From: Sphingosinicella sp. YJ22
Lineage (GTDB): Bacteria > Pseudomonadota > Alphaproteobacteria > Sphingomonadales > Sphingomonadaceae
NCBI RefSeq assembly: GCF_011320075.1
Contig: NZ_JAANPA010000003.1
Span: 1 to 64,000 of the forward strand
Length of the DNA stretch: 64,000 nt
Direction: 5' to 3'
In this document: piece after piece, positions 51,128 to 59,893 of the stretch
How the letters are laid out: the number at the start of each line of letters is the position of its first letter
Numbering within the stretch: the stretch's first letter is position 1
The notes under the pieces: generated by a model
The model's input: only the letters and a program-made list of their open reading frames with translations
The model's database searches: none
Told to the model about the DNA's origin: nothing
Translations under genes and position numbers: made by a program

Positions 51128-51736
51128 TTATTCCGCGGGCACCAGCCCGTGATCGTACTTCTCGCCGCGCAGCAGGCGGGCGGGCGCCTTGCGGTACAAT
51201 CTGAAGTCGTTGATCGGGTCGGTGACGATCTTGGTGCCCCAGACGAGGCCGGTCTGGACGCCGCGGGTGAAGCACAATTGGATGACGCGGAAAGCGAGGC
51301 CGCCGGCGCCGAGGCCGAGCCACAGCCACCCGACCTGGCGCGCGAGCTGCCACCAATTCTCGGCCGGCGCGAACAGGCCGAGGAAGGTCGGGTCGATGGC
51401 GAGCGCCAGCGGCAGGCCCGCCCAGATGCCCATGAGCACCCATTTGCGGAACAGATTGTAGCCGACCTTGACCTCTTCCTTATAGGCGTGGGTCACGGCG
51501 TTGACGCTGTCGTAGCCCTTCGGCTCGAAGAAGAAATGGCCCGACTGGCGGCTCCACATCGCCACCGTCCAGGCGATCAGGCTCGCCACCGCCGCATCGA
51601 CGAAGAGCAGGGCATAGCAAAGCAGGAAGGTGCAGGCCGACAGGAAGTGAAGGCTCTGGTTCACCAGGCTGTGGTGATAGAAACGGTGGTCGTCCCACCG
51701 CTGGGTCGCCAATTCTTCCCGAAAGCCCGGCATCAT
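51128..51736 (-). CDS. Membrane protein, Mpo1/DUF962-like
   Basis: The 202-residue protein has about four hydrophobic helices and a histidine pattern: HHSLVNQSLHFL followed by RQSGHFFFEPKGYD. The spacing H-x4-N-x3-H and later GHxxxE resembles the Mpo1/DUF962 family, whose yeast member is an iron-dependent 2-hydroxy fatty acid dioxygenase. That assignment is tentative. It sits 22 bases upstream-facing from pmtA on the same strand (pmtA is the first gene), so the two form an operon; a terminator follows. The ER-like role in sphingoid base breakdown would be of interest in a sphingolipid-making bacterium. Confidence 0.6.
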   Translation of the reverse strand: MMPGFREELATQRWDDHRFYHHSLVNQSLHFLSACTFLLCYALLFVDAAVASLIAWTVAMWSRQSGHFFFEPKGYDSVNAVTHAYKEEVKVGYNLFRKWVLMGIWAGLPLALAIDPTFLGLFAPAENWWQLARQVGWLWLGLGAGGLAFRVIQLCFTRGVQTGLVWGTKIVTDPINDFRLYRKAPARLLRGEKYDHGLVPAE

Positions 51737-51758
51737 CGCCCCTTCATTATCTCGGCGA

Positions 51759-52457
51759 TTATAGAGGCCTCGCCGAGGCCGCGATAGCCTGAGCGCCGTC
51801 CTTGAGCTTCTCGAAGCGCAGCAAGGCGAAGTGCCCGAGCGGCGGCAGCGGCTTGCGCTCGACCAGCCGGATATCGGGCCGCCCGGCCGCCCAGTCGGTG
51901 AACAGGGCGAAGGGGAAATCGGTGCGCCAGCCGAGCTTGGTGGTGACCGGCATCAAGGTCTTCTCGATGCTCTTGCGCAGGCCGCGCTCGGCGCCCTGGC
52001 GGGTGGCGATGACGATCTCGCCGCCCGGCTTCACGACGCGGGCGAACTCGTCGAGCGCCTTGTGCGGGTTCGGCACCGCGCTGACGACATATTGCGCCAC
52101 GACCACGTCGAAGCTGTCATCCTCGAAGCGGAGGTTCTCGGCGTCACCGGCCTCAATCGATTCGACATTGGCGAGGCCGAGCTTCTCGACGCGCTTTCGG
52201 GCGAGCTTCAGCATGTCCTCGGAGATGTCGGCGCCGACCAGCCGCGTGTCCTTCGAGTAGAAAGGCAGGGAAATGCCGGTGCCGACGCCGATCTCGAGGA
52301 TCCGGCCGCCCTTCCCCGCCGCTTTCTCCGCGACCCGGATGGACTCGGCACGGCCCTTGCGGAACACCGGGCCGAACAGCCAGTCATAGACCGGCGCGAG
52401 GCGGTCGTAGGACTTGGCGACGCCTTCCCTGCTCATTTCAACCGACATCGAACCCAT
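51759..52457 (-). CDS. pmtA: Phosphatidylethanolamine N-methyltransferase (PmtA-like)
   Basis: The 232-residue enzyme has the start VAKSYDRLAPVYDWLFGPVF and the SAM motif ILEIGVGTGISLPFY, which are typical of the Rhodobacter-type PmtA. It adds methyl groups to phosphatidylethanolamine, giving phosphatidylcholine. The protein is soluble with a membrane-binding N-terminus. It is upstream of the Mpo1-like gene in a probable operon. ATG codons at 52457, 52448 and 52436 are all in frame; GGGAG is 11 bases before the second, so 52448 is the best alternative. A UbiE-type quinone methyltransferase is the other possible assignment. Confidence 0.82.
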   Translation of the reverse strand: MGSMSVEMSREGVAKSYDRLAPVYDWLFGPVFRKGRAESIRVAEKAAGKGGRILEIGVGTGISLPFYSKDTRLVGADISEDMLKLARKRVEKLGLANVESIEAGDAENLRFEDDSFDVVVAQYVVSAVPNPHKALDEFARVVKPGGEIVIATRQGAERGLRKSIEKTLMPVTTKLGWRTDFPFALFTDWAAGRPDIRLVERKPLPPLGHFALLRFEKLKDGAQAIAASARPL

Positions 52458-52577
52458 GACTCCCGGCCGGCGCTTTCGGGCGCCTGATACGCCCGCAATG
52501 TTGCAGCAGCGCGTCTAGGTCCCGGCTCAAGACCAGTAAAGCTTGCCTCCAGCGCGCCCGCGGTCGATCAGCCGGCC

Positions 52578-53822
52578 ATGAAGCTGACCGCGCATCCGGG
52601 AGCGCCCCTTCGCGGCGAGGTCGCGGTTCCCGGAGACAAGTCGATCTCGCACCGCGCGCTGATCATCGGCGCGATGGCCGAGGGCGAGACGCGGATAACC
52701 GGCCTGCTGGAATCGGACGATGTGATGCGCACGGTCGCGGCGGTGCGCGCGCTCGGTGCCGATGTCGCGCGCGACGGCGACATCTGGCGCGTGCGCGGCG
52801 GCCCGTGGCGCTCGCCCGACGCGCCGATCGACTGCGGCAACAGCGGCACCACCGCGCGCCTGCTGATGGGCGCCGTCGCCGGGCGGCCAATCAGCGCGAC
52901 CTTCGTGGGAGACTCGTCCCTGTCGCGGCGGCCGATGCGGCGGGTGACCGAGCCGCTTCGCCAGATGGGCGCCCGCATCGAAGGCGGCGACACGTTGCCG
53001 ATCACGGTGCATGGGGGGCGTCTTCGCGGGATCGAATATGCGATGCCGGTGGCGTCGGCGCAGGTGAAGTCGGCCATCCTGCTCGCCGGCCTGGGCGCCG
53101 ATGGCCCGACCCGAGTGATCGAGACGCAGCCCAGCCGCGACCATAGCGAGCGCATGCTGCCGCTGTTCCTCGACGAAGCCGGACGGCTGCGCGGCACGGA
53201 CGTCCCGGCGCCGGGCGACCCCTCGTCCGCCGCCTTCCTGGTCGTCGCGGCGCTTCTCGTTCCAGGGTCGCAGGTCACCGTCCGCGGCGTGGGCATCAAT
53301 CCGACCCGCATCGGGCTGTTCGAAACCCTTCGGGACATGGGCGGCGAAATCGAGCTGGCGAACCGGCGCGAGGTCGGTGGCGAGCCGGTGGCCGACGTCC
53401 TCGCCCGCGCGTCGCGCCTGCGCGGAGTCGAGGTTCCAGCGGCGCGCGCGCCTGCGATGATCGACGAATATCCGTTGCTGGCCGTCGCCGCCGCCTTTGC
53501 CCAGGGCGGGACGGCGATGCACGACCTCGGCGAGCTCAGGCACAAGGAAAGCGATCGCCTCGCCGCCATCGCCAACGGGCTCGCCGCCTGCGGCGTTTCC
53601 GTGCAGGTCGAAGGCGACACCCTCCGCATTCGCGGCGGGGCGGCGCCCGGCGGTACCGAGGTCGCGGCGCATGGCGACCATCGCATCGCCATGGCGTTCG
53701 CCGTGCTGGGGCTGGCCAGCGCCGCCCCGGTATGCGTAGACGGCGCCGAGATGATCGCGACCAGCTTCCCCGGCTTCGCCGACCTGATGCGCGGCCTCGG
53801 CGCCCGCATCGAGGACGCCTGA
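52578..53822 (+). CDS. aroA: 3-phosphoshikimate 1-carboxyvinyltransferase (EPSP synthase)
   Basis: The 414-residue enzyme joins phosphoenolpyruvate to shikimate 3-phosphate. Signatures include [59 protein letters not shown] and [11 protein letters not shown]. It is shorter than the about 440-residue average. In the [10 protein letters not shown] loop a Gly occupies the position corresponding to Gly96 of the E. coli enzyme, where an Ala confers herbicide tolerance in some class II enzymes. The stop overlaps the aroC start by one base in TGATG. It is the first gene of an aroA-aroC-aroB-aroE cluster. Confidence 0.94.
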   Translation: MKLTAHPGAPLRGEVAVPGDKSISHRALIIGAMAEGETRITGLLESDDVMRTVAAVRALGADVARDGDIWRVRGGPWRSPDAPIDCGNSGTTARLLMGAVAGRPISATFVGDSSLSRRPMRRVTEPLRQMGARIEGGDTLPITVHGGRLRGIEYAMPVASAQVKSAILLAGLGADGPTRVIETQPSRDHSERMLPLFLDEAGRLRGTDVPAPGDPSSAAFLVVAALLVPGSQVTVRGVGINPTRIGLFETLRDMGGEIELANRREVGGEPVADVLARASRLRGVEVPAARAPAMIDEYPLLAVAAAFAQGGTAMHDLGELRHKESDRLAAIANGLAACGVSVQVEGDTLRIRGGAAPGGTEVAAHGDHRIAMAFAVLGLASAAPVCVDGAEMIATSFPGFADLMRGLGARIEDA

Positions 53823-54895
53823 TGGTCAACAGCTTCGGCCGCGTGTTCCGTTTCTCGACCTGGGGCGAGAGCCACGGGCCCGCCATCGGCGCGGTGATCG
53901 ACGGCTGCCCGCCCGGCCTCGCTTTGAGCGAAGCCGACATCCAGCCCTGGCTCGATCGCCGCCGCCCCGGCGGCAGCCCGGTGACCAGCGCTCGACAGGA
54001 GCCCGACCGCGTCCGAATCCTCTCCGGCACGTTCGAGGGTCGCACCACCGGCACGCCGATCAGCCTGATGATCGACAATGTCGACGCCCGCCCCGCCGAC
54101 TATGCGGCCAATGCCGGCGCCTACCGCCCCGGCCATGCCGACTATACCTACGAGGCCAAATATGGCCTGCGCGACTGGCGCGGCGGCGGGCGCAGCTCGG
54201 CCCGCGAGACCGCCGCGCGGGTCGCCGCCGGCGCCGTCGCCCGGCTGGTCATTCCGGAGGTGGCCTTGCGCGCATATCTCGTGGAGCTGGGCGGCGACCC
54301 AATCGAGCGCTCCTACTTCGACGAAGGCCAGATCGACTCCAACCCCTTCTTCTGCCCCGATCCCGCCGCGGCGCTTCGCTGGTCGCGATCGATCGAGGCG
54401 GCGCGCGAGGAAGGCTCCTCGCTCGGCGCGGTGGTCGAATGCGTCGCGACCGGAGTGCCGGCGGGCTGGGGGGCGCCGGTCTACGCCAAGCTTGACGCCG
54501 AGCTCGCCGCCGCCGCCATGTCGGTGAACGCGGTGAAGGGCGTCGAGATCGGCGACGGCTTCGGCGCCGCCCGGCTTCGCGGTGAGGACAATGCCGATGC
54601 GATGCGATCCCGCGCGGCCGGCCCTGATTTCGAGTCCAACCATGCCGGCGGAATCTTGGGCGGGATCTCAACCGGCCAGCCGATCGTGCTTCGCGCCGCG
54701 TTCAAGCCGACCTCGTCCATCGCCAGGCCCGTGGCGACGATCGACGGAGCCGGCCGCGACACCGAGATCTCGACGAAAGGACGCCACGATCCTTGCGTCG
54801 GAATCCGCGGCGCGCCCGTGATCGAGGCGATGGTGGCGCTCGTGCTGGCCGACCACAAATTGCTCGATCGCGCGCAATGCGGAGAACGTCGATGA
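53822..54895 (+). CDS. aroC: Chorismate synthase
   Basis: The 357-residue enzyme makes chorismate from EPSP with reduced FMN. Diagnostic segments are [18 protein letters not shown] at the N-terminus, [20 protein letters not shown] with the basic FMN pocket, [17 protein letters not shown] and [12 protein letters not shown] near the C-terminus. The ATG at 53822 shares one base with the aroA stop, and its own end overlaps aroB by four bases. Length is as expected. Confidence 0.95.
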   Translation: MVNSFGRVFRFSTWGESHGPAIGAVIDGCPPGLALSEADIQPWLDRRRPGGSPVTSARQEPDRVRILSGTFEGRTTGTPISLMIDNVDARPADYAANAGAYRPGHADYTYEAKYGLRDWRGGGRSSARETAARVAAGAVARLVIPEVALRAYLVELGGDPIERSYFDEGQIDSNPFFCPDPAAALRWSRSIEAAREEGSSLGAVVECVATGVPAGWGAPVYAKLDAELAAAAMSVNAVKGVEIGDGFGAARLRGEDNADAMRSRAAGPDFESNHAGGILGGISTGQPIVLRAAFKPTSSIARPVATIDGAGRDTEISTKGRHDPCVGIRGAPVIEAMVALVLADHKLLDRAQCGERR

Positions 54896-56001
54896 CCCTC
54901 GTGAACGTCGAGCTCGGCGACCGCGCCTATCCGGTCCGCATTGAATCCGGCGGCCTCGACTGGGCCGGCCAGATGCTCGCGCCCTATGCCCGCGACGGCC
55001 GAATCGTCGTCGTCACCGACCGCAACGTGCTCGCCGCGCAGGGCGACCGGCTCACGGCGGGCCTCAACCGCGCCGGCCTCGAGCCCGACGGCATCGTCAT
55101 CGCGCCCGGCGAGGAGAGCAAGGACTGGTCGCACCTCGCCCGCCTGATCGACGATCTCACCGCCCGCGGCGTCGGGCGCGACGATCACATCGTCGCGTTC
55201 GGCGGCGGCATGATCGGCGACCTCGCCGGCTTCGCCGCTTCGATCCTCAAGCGCGGCGTCGGCCTGGTCCAGGTGCCGACCAGCCTGCTCGCGATGGTCG
55301 ACGGCGCGGTCGGCGGCAAGACCGCGATCAACACCACCGCGGGCAAGAACATGGTCGGCGCCTTCCACCAGCCGAGCCTGGTGTTGATCGACCCCGACTG
55401 CCTCGACAGCCTCCCCGTCCGCGAGCTTCGCGCCGGCTATGCCGAAATCGTCAAATACGGGCTCATTTCCGACCCCGACTTCTTCGCCTGGTGCGAGGCC
55501 AACGGGCCGATCCTGCTCGCCGGCGACCAGGCCGCACGCGAGCAGGCCATCGCTTTGTGCGTGGGCATGAAGGCCGCCATCGTCGCGGAGGATGAGCGCG
55601 ACGAGGCGGGTCGCCGCGCCCTCCTCAACCTCGGCCACAGCTTCGCCCACGCGATCGAGGCGGAGACCGGCTATCGCCTGCTTCATGGCGAGGCGGTGGC
55701 GATCGGCCTGTGCCTCGCCTTCCGCCTGTCCGCCGAACACGGCCTGTGCCCCGCCGAGGACGCCGAGCGCGTGGAATCGCACCTGCGCGCGGTGGCCCTC
55801 CCGACGACCCTCGACGAGGCCGGGCTCGCCGCCGACGGCGAGCGCCTCGCCGAGCGAATCCGCCACGACAAGAAAGCGGCCAACGGCAAGGTGCGCCTGA
55901 TCCTCGCCCGCGGCATCGGCCAGGCTTTCGTGGTGGACGACGTGCCGCTCGACGAGATCGCGGCCTTCCTCGACCGGCAGCGCCAGCCGCTCGATGCCTG
56001 A
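54892..56001 (+). CDS. aroB: 3-dehydroquinate synthase
   Basis: The 369-residue enzyme forms 3-dehydroquinate from DAHP with NAD and zinc. Motifs include [25 protein letters not shown] (NAD), the substrate/metal region [38 protein letters not shown] with zinc-ligand Glu, and [14 protein letters not shown] with the His ligand. The ATGA overlap with aroC gives coupled translation. aroK, which normally precedes aroB, is absent from this cluster. The aroE start lies eight bases before the end of this gene. Confidence 0.95.
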   Translation: MTLVNVELGDRAYPVRIESGGLDWAGQMLAPYARDGRIVVVTDRNVLAAQGDRLTAGLNRAGLEPDGIVIAPGEESKDWSHLARLIDDLTARGVGRDDHIVAFGGGMIGDLAGFAASILKRGVGLVQVPTSLLAMVDGAVGGKTAINTTAGKNMVGAFHQPSLVLIDPDCLDSLPVRELRAGYAEIVKYGLISDPDFFAWCEANGPILLAGDQAAREQAIALCVGMKAAIVAEDERDEAGRRALLNLGHSFAHAIEAETGYRLLHGEAVAIGLCLAFRLSAEHGLCPAEDAERVESHLRAVALPTTLDEAGLAADGERLAERIRHDKKAANGKVRLILARGIGQAFVVDDVPLDEIAAFLDRQRQPLDA

Positions 56002-56782
56002 CGTTTATGCGGAGGTGATCGGCGATCCCGTCGCCCATTCCCTCTCTCCCGCGATCCACACCCGCTGGATCGCGGCGCTGGGCCTGCACGCGCGCTACGA
56101 GGCCACCCCGGTCACGCCGGAGGGGCTGCCCACCTACCTCGCCGCCCGCCGCGCCGATCCCGACTGGCGCGGCTGCAACGTCACTTCTCCGCACAAGATC
56201 GCCATCGCGAAGCTGGTCGACCGCCTCACTTCCGCCGCCGAGCGGATCGGAGCCGTCAATTGCGTCTTCCGCGACGGCGACGCCCTCGTCGGCGACAATA
56301 GTGACATCACGGGCATTGCCGCCGCGCTCGGCTCGGCGGAAATCGCCGGCCGCAAGACGGTCATTCTCGGCCCCGGCGGGGCCGCGGCGCCGGCCGTCGA
56401 CCATCTGCTGGAACAGGGGGCCGCCGACATCGTGCTGCTCGCGCGCGACCCCGACCGGGCGGCTCTCCTGTGCCGCCGCGCTCCCGGCCGCGTTCGCGCC
56501 GCACCGTTCGCGGGAGAGGAGATCGTTGGCGCCTCGGTCGTCATCAACGCGACCCCGCTCGGCCTGCGGGGAGGCATGCCGATGCCGCCCGCGATCCTCG
56601 CCGCCCTCCCCTCCGCGGCGCCCAGCGCTACGGTGCTCGACATGGTCTATCGGCCGGAACGCACGCCGCTGCTCGCCTCTGCCGAAGCCGCCGGCCTGCG
56701 CGCCGTCACGGGCATGGTCATGCTGATCGGCCAGGCGCGGCCGTCCTTCGCGCTGTTCTTCGGACGCTCCGCGCCGGTTTAA
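55994..56782 (+). CDS. aroE: Shikimate dehydrogenase
   Basis: The 262-residue enzyme reduces 3-dehydroshikimate with NADPH. It has HSLSPAIHTRW, the catalytic lysine in NVTSPHKIAIAKLV and the substrate Asp in DNSDITG (family NTDxxG; here Ser replaces Thr and Ile the first Gly). The nucleotide motif is VILGPGGAAAPAVDHLL, with Pro and Ala variations on GAGGA. The end VTGMVMLIGQARPSF is typical. The start overlaps aroB by eight bases, the last member of the cluster. It is convergent with cysN, with stop codons overlapping by four bases. Confidence 0.9.
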   Translation: MPDVYAEVIGDPVAHSLSPAIHTRWIAALGLHARYEATPVTPEGLPTYLAARRADPDWRGCNVTSPHKIAIAKLVDRLTSAAERIGAVNCVFRDGDALVGDNSDITGIAAALGSAEIAGRKTVILGPGGAAAPAVDHLLEQGAADIVLLARDPDRAALLCRRAPGRVRAAPFAGEEIVGASVVINATPLGLRGGMPMPPAILAALPSAAPSATVLDMVYRPERTPLLASAEAAGLRAVTGMVMLIGQARPSFALFFGRSAPV

Positions 56783-58401
56783 TCGTCGGGCAGATCACCC
56801 TTCGAGACGTCGACCGAAGTGCCGTGACGCTCGTCGGCCGGCATGTCGGTGGCGACCAGGACGACCAGCCCCGCCTCGCTCATCATCCGCGCGAGCTCGC
56901 GGATGCGGCGCTGGCGCTCGGGTTCCGCGTGGGGCCCCGACAGGTCGCTGTTCAACCCGACCTGAAGTCCTTCCTCGTCCAGCACCACGGTCGGGCGGCC
57001 GCGCGCCTGCATGCGCTGCTGGTAACGGCGGGCGAAGGCGATCCGCTCGTCGGGCGCTCCGCTGAGCCACAATATTCGGCCATGGCCATGCTCGGCGGCC
57101 GGCTCGCCTGCCGAATCCGGCAGCGCCTGCACCATGCCGGCGGCGACGGTGCCGTTGCTCGCCCGGTCGATCAGGATGAAGCCGCCGAAGTCGCGGCTCT
57201 CGGCATAAGGCAGCGCCACCACCGGCCGGTCGAGGACCAGCTCGCAGCGGCCGATGTCGTTGAGGTGGAGCGCCTCGCCGTGGCGCGGCTCCAGAGTCGC
57301 CATGTCGACCAAGTCGACGACCCGCGCGACGCTGGCGCTCACCAATTGAGTCCCGATCTTCAACCAGTAAGCGCGGCCCGGCACCAAAGGCTCGCCCGCC
57401 ATCCACACCAGCATCGCGTCGAGCCGGTCGGCGACGCTCGGCGGCTGGGACGCCGCCGCGATGACGTCGCCGCGCGCACAGCCCACTTCCTCGGTGAAGG
57501 TCAGCGTCACCGCCTGCCCCGCCACCGCCTCGTCGAGGTCGCCGTCCGCGGTGACGATGCGGTCGACGACGCAGCGCGCCTCGCCGGGAAGGATGCGCAC
57601 GGTGTCGCCCGGCCGCACGCAGCCGCTGCTGATGGTGCCGGCATAGCCGCGGAAGTCCTGGCCGGCGCGGTTCACCCACTGCACCGCCATTCGGAACGGT
57701 TCCGCCGCCGCATCCGCGGTCCGCACCGGAATGCGCTCCAGCTGCTCGATCAGCGTCGGCCCGTCATACCAGGGCATCGCCGCGCTCTTGCGGCTGACAT
57801 TGTCGCCGTGCAGCGCCGCGGCCGGGATCGCCTGGACCGCGCCAATGCCGAGTTTGTCGGCCACGGCCCGGTATTCAGCCGCGATAAGATTGAAGACGGC
57901 CTGATCGTTGAAGACCAGGTCCATCTTGTTGACCACCAGCACCACCTCGCGGATGCCGAGCAGGGCCGCGATATAGCTGTGCCGGCGCGTCTGGTTCAGG
58001 ACGCCCTTGCGCGCGTCGACCAGGATCACCGCCGCGTCGGCGGTCGAGGCGCCGGTCGCCATGTTGCGGGTGTACTGTTCGTGGCCGGGCGCGTCGGCGA
58101 CGATGAACTTGCGCTTGTCGGTCGCGAAATAGCGGTAGGCGACGTCGATGGTGATGCCCTGCTCGCGCTCCGCCGACAGCCCGTCGACGAGCGAGGCGAA
58201 GTCGAGCCCCCCGTCCTCCAGCGCCTCGACCTGATCCTCGAACAGCAGCTTGGCATCGTAGAGCAGCCGCCCGATCAGCGTCGACTTGCCGTCATCCACC
58301 GACCCGCAGGTGATGAAGCGCAGCAGCGACGTGGCCTGGTTGGCGGCGAGAAAAGCCTCGACCGCGGCGCGGGCATCTGCGGGTGCGTACGCGTCGGCCA
58401 C
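56779..58401 (-). CDS. cysN: Sulfate adenylyltransferase subunit 1 with decayed APS-kinase tail
   Basis: The 540-residue protein is a GTPase subunit of ATP sulfurylase. G1 is GSVDDGKSTLIGRLLYD, G3 DAPGHEQYTRN, G4 VNKMDL, followed by two beta-barrel domains ending near residue 435. Residues 442-540 are a clear but broken APS kinase (CysC) half: the order RILWLSGAP (normally GLSGAGKS), VVLDEEGLQVGLNSDLSG and AGLVVLVAT is preserved, but the Walker A lysine is gone (reads LSGAPDERIAF) and the C-terminal half is missing. So it cannot make PAPS. The GTG start follows the cysD stop after one base. Genes needed for later sulfate reduction are not in the window. Confidence 0.9.
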   Translation of the reverse strand: MADAYAPADARAAVEAFLAANQATSLLRFITCGSVDDGKSTLIGRLLYDAKLLFEDQVEALEDGGLDFASLVDGLSAEREQGITIDVAYRYFATDKRKFIVADAPGHEQYTRNMATGASTADAAVILVDARKGVLNQTRRHSYIAALLGIREVVLVVNKMDLVFNDQAVFNLIAAEYRAVADKLGIGAVQAIPAAALHGDNVSRKSAAMPWYDGPTLIEQLERIPVRTADAAAEPFRMAVQWVNRAGQDFRGYAGTISSGCVRPGDTVRILPGEARCVVDRIVTADGDLDEAVAGQAVTLTFTEEVGCARGDVIAAASQPPSVADRLDAMLVWMAGEPLVPGRAYWLKIGTQLVSASVARVVDLVDMATLEPRHGEALHLNDIGRCELVLDRPVVALPYAESRDFGGFILIDRASNGTVAAGMVQALPDSAGEPAAEHGHGRILWLSGAPDERIAFARRYQQRMQARGRPTVVLDEEGLQVGLNSDLSGPHAEPERQRRIRELARMMSEAGLVVLVATDMPADERHGTSVDVSKGDLPDD

Positions 58402-58402
58402 G

Positions 58403-59308
58403 TCAGAAATATCCCTCGGCCTTCTTGCGCTCCATGCTCGCCGGCTGGTCGTGGTCGATCGCCCGGCCCTGGCGCTCGGAGGTGGTCGCGGTGAGCATTT
58501 CGGCGATCACCTCGGGCAAGGTCCGCGCATTGCTCTCAGTGGCGCCGGTCAGGGGATAGCAGCCCATGGTGCGGAAGCGGACCGTGCGCTCGATCACCTG
58601 CTCGCCGTTGCGCAGCGGAAAGCGCTCGTCGTCGACCATCACGATAATGCCGTCACGCTCGACCGTCGGCCGCGGCGCAGCGAGGTAGAGCGGGACGATC
58701 TCGATCCCCTCGCGATAGATGTACTGCCAGACGTCGAGCTCGGTCCAATTGCTCAGCGGGAAGACCCGGATCGTCTCGCCCGTCGCCTTGCGGGCATTGT
58801 AGAGGTTCCACAGCTCGGGCCGCTGGGTGCGCGGGTCCCAGCGGTGGCTCGCCGAGCGGAATGACAAGATGCGCTCCTTGGCGCGGCTCTTCTCCTCGTC
58901 GCGCCGGGCGCCGCCGAACGCGGCGTCGAAGCCGTGCTGGTCGAGCGCCTGCTTGAGCCCTTCCGTCTTCCACGCATCGGTGTGGCGGCTGCCATGGTCG
59001 AACGGATTGATGCCCTGCGCCTCGGCTTCCGGATTGCGGTGGACGATCAGCTCCATTCCGCTTTCCGCCGCGACCTTGTCCCTGAGGGCGTACATCGCGC
59101 GGAACTTCCAGGTCGTGTCGACATGGAGGAGCGGGAAAGGCGGCCGCGCCGGGAAGAAGGCCTTCTTCGCCAGGTGAAGCATCACCGAGCTGTCCTTGCC
59201 GCACGAATAGAGCATGACCGGCCGCTCGCACTCGGCGACGACCTCGCGCATGATGTGGATCGCCTCGGCTTCCAAGGCGTCCAGATGCGTGAGCGTGGGA
59301 GCGGTCAT
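58403..59308 (-). CDS. cysD: Sulfate adenylyltransferase subunit 2
   Basis: The 301-residue protein is the catalytic ATP-pyrophosphatase-type subunit that makes adenosine 5'-phosphosulfate. The PP-loop is [15 protein letters not shown], with [34 protein letters not shown] and the C-terminal GYF ending typical of CysD. It forms a heterodimer with CysN, whose GTG start is one base after the stop. It lies upstream of cysN and downstream of the FKBP gene (19-bp gap), so all three may be one transcript. Confidence 0.95.
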   Translation of the reverse strand: MTAPTLTHLDALEAEAIHIMREVVAECERPVMLYSCGKDSSVMLHLAKKAFFPARPPFPLLHVDTTWKFRAMYALRDKVAAESGMELIVHRNPEAEAQGINPFDHGSRHTDAWKTEGLKQALDQHGFDAAFGGARRDEEKSRAKERILSFRSASHRWDPRTQRPELWNLYNARKATGETIRVFPLSNWTELDVWQYIYREGIEIVPLYLAAPRPTVERDGIIVMVDDERFPLRNGEQVIERTVRFRTMGCYPLTGATESNARTLPEVIAEMLTATTSERQGRAIDHDQPASMERKKAEGYF

Positions 59309-59327
59309 GGTCCGGGCCGCGGCGCGC

Positions 59328-59816
59328 CTAGCGCTGCGCAGGCTCCTCGTCGACGATGTCGATCAGCTCGACCTTGAAGAACAGGGTCGCGCCGCCCGGG
59401 ATCGGGCCGCGGCCGGCGCCGTAGGCGAGCTCGGCGGGAACCGCGAACTCCCAGCGCTCGCCGACGCTCATCATCGGAATGCCTTCCTGCCAGCCGCGGA
59501 TCAGCCGGCCCAATGGGAAGGTCGCCGCCTCGCGCCGCTCCACCGAGGAGTCGAACACTTCGCCATTCACGAAGCGGCCGACATAATGGACCATCACGCG
59601 GTCCTGGACGGTCGGTCGCTCGCCGGTGCCACGGCCGATGAGGACGCGATATTTGAGGCCGGACGGCGTGGTGCGCCAGCCGTCGGCCTCGCTCAGCGCG
59701 TCAAGCGCCTGGCGCTGCTCGGCGAGATAAGCGGGGTCCGGCGCGGCGGGCGCGGGCTCGGCGGCGGGTTGCATCAGCGCCGCGGCGGCGGTGAGGAATA
59801 TCGGGGTCAGGATCAT
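59328..59816 (-). CDS. FKBP-type peptidyl-prolyl isomerase, exported
   Basis: The 162-residue product starts with a signal-like segment ([21 protein letters not shown]) and a helical linker, then an FKBP domain (about 50-160). Signature residues are [43 protein letters not shown] (quoted in part: [17 protein letters not shown]), [20 protein letters not shown]. It helps fold periplasmic proteins. GGAG lies nine bases before the ATG. It precedes cysD by only 19 bases on the same strand and is divergent from the monooxygenase. A functional link to sulfate assimilation is not clear. Confidence 0.88.
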   Translation of the reverse strand: MILTPIFLTAAAALMQPAAEPAPAAPDPAYLAEQRQALDALSEADGWRTTPSGLKYRVLIGRGTGERPTVQDRVMVHYVGRFVNGEVFDSSVERREAATFPLGRLIRGWQEGIPMMSVGERWEFAVPAELAYGAGRGPIPGGATLFFKVELIDIVDEEPAQR

Positions 59817-59893
59817 GGCCCGCTTCTCCGCGATGCGGCGACAAGCGTCAACGTGTTGACCGCCGGCGGCGCGCCGTGCGAGCCGTCGGAGAG

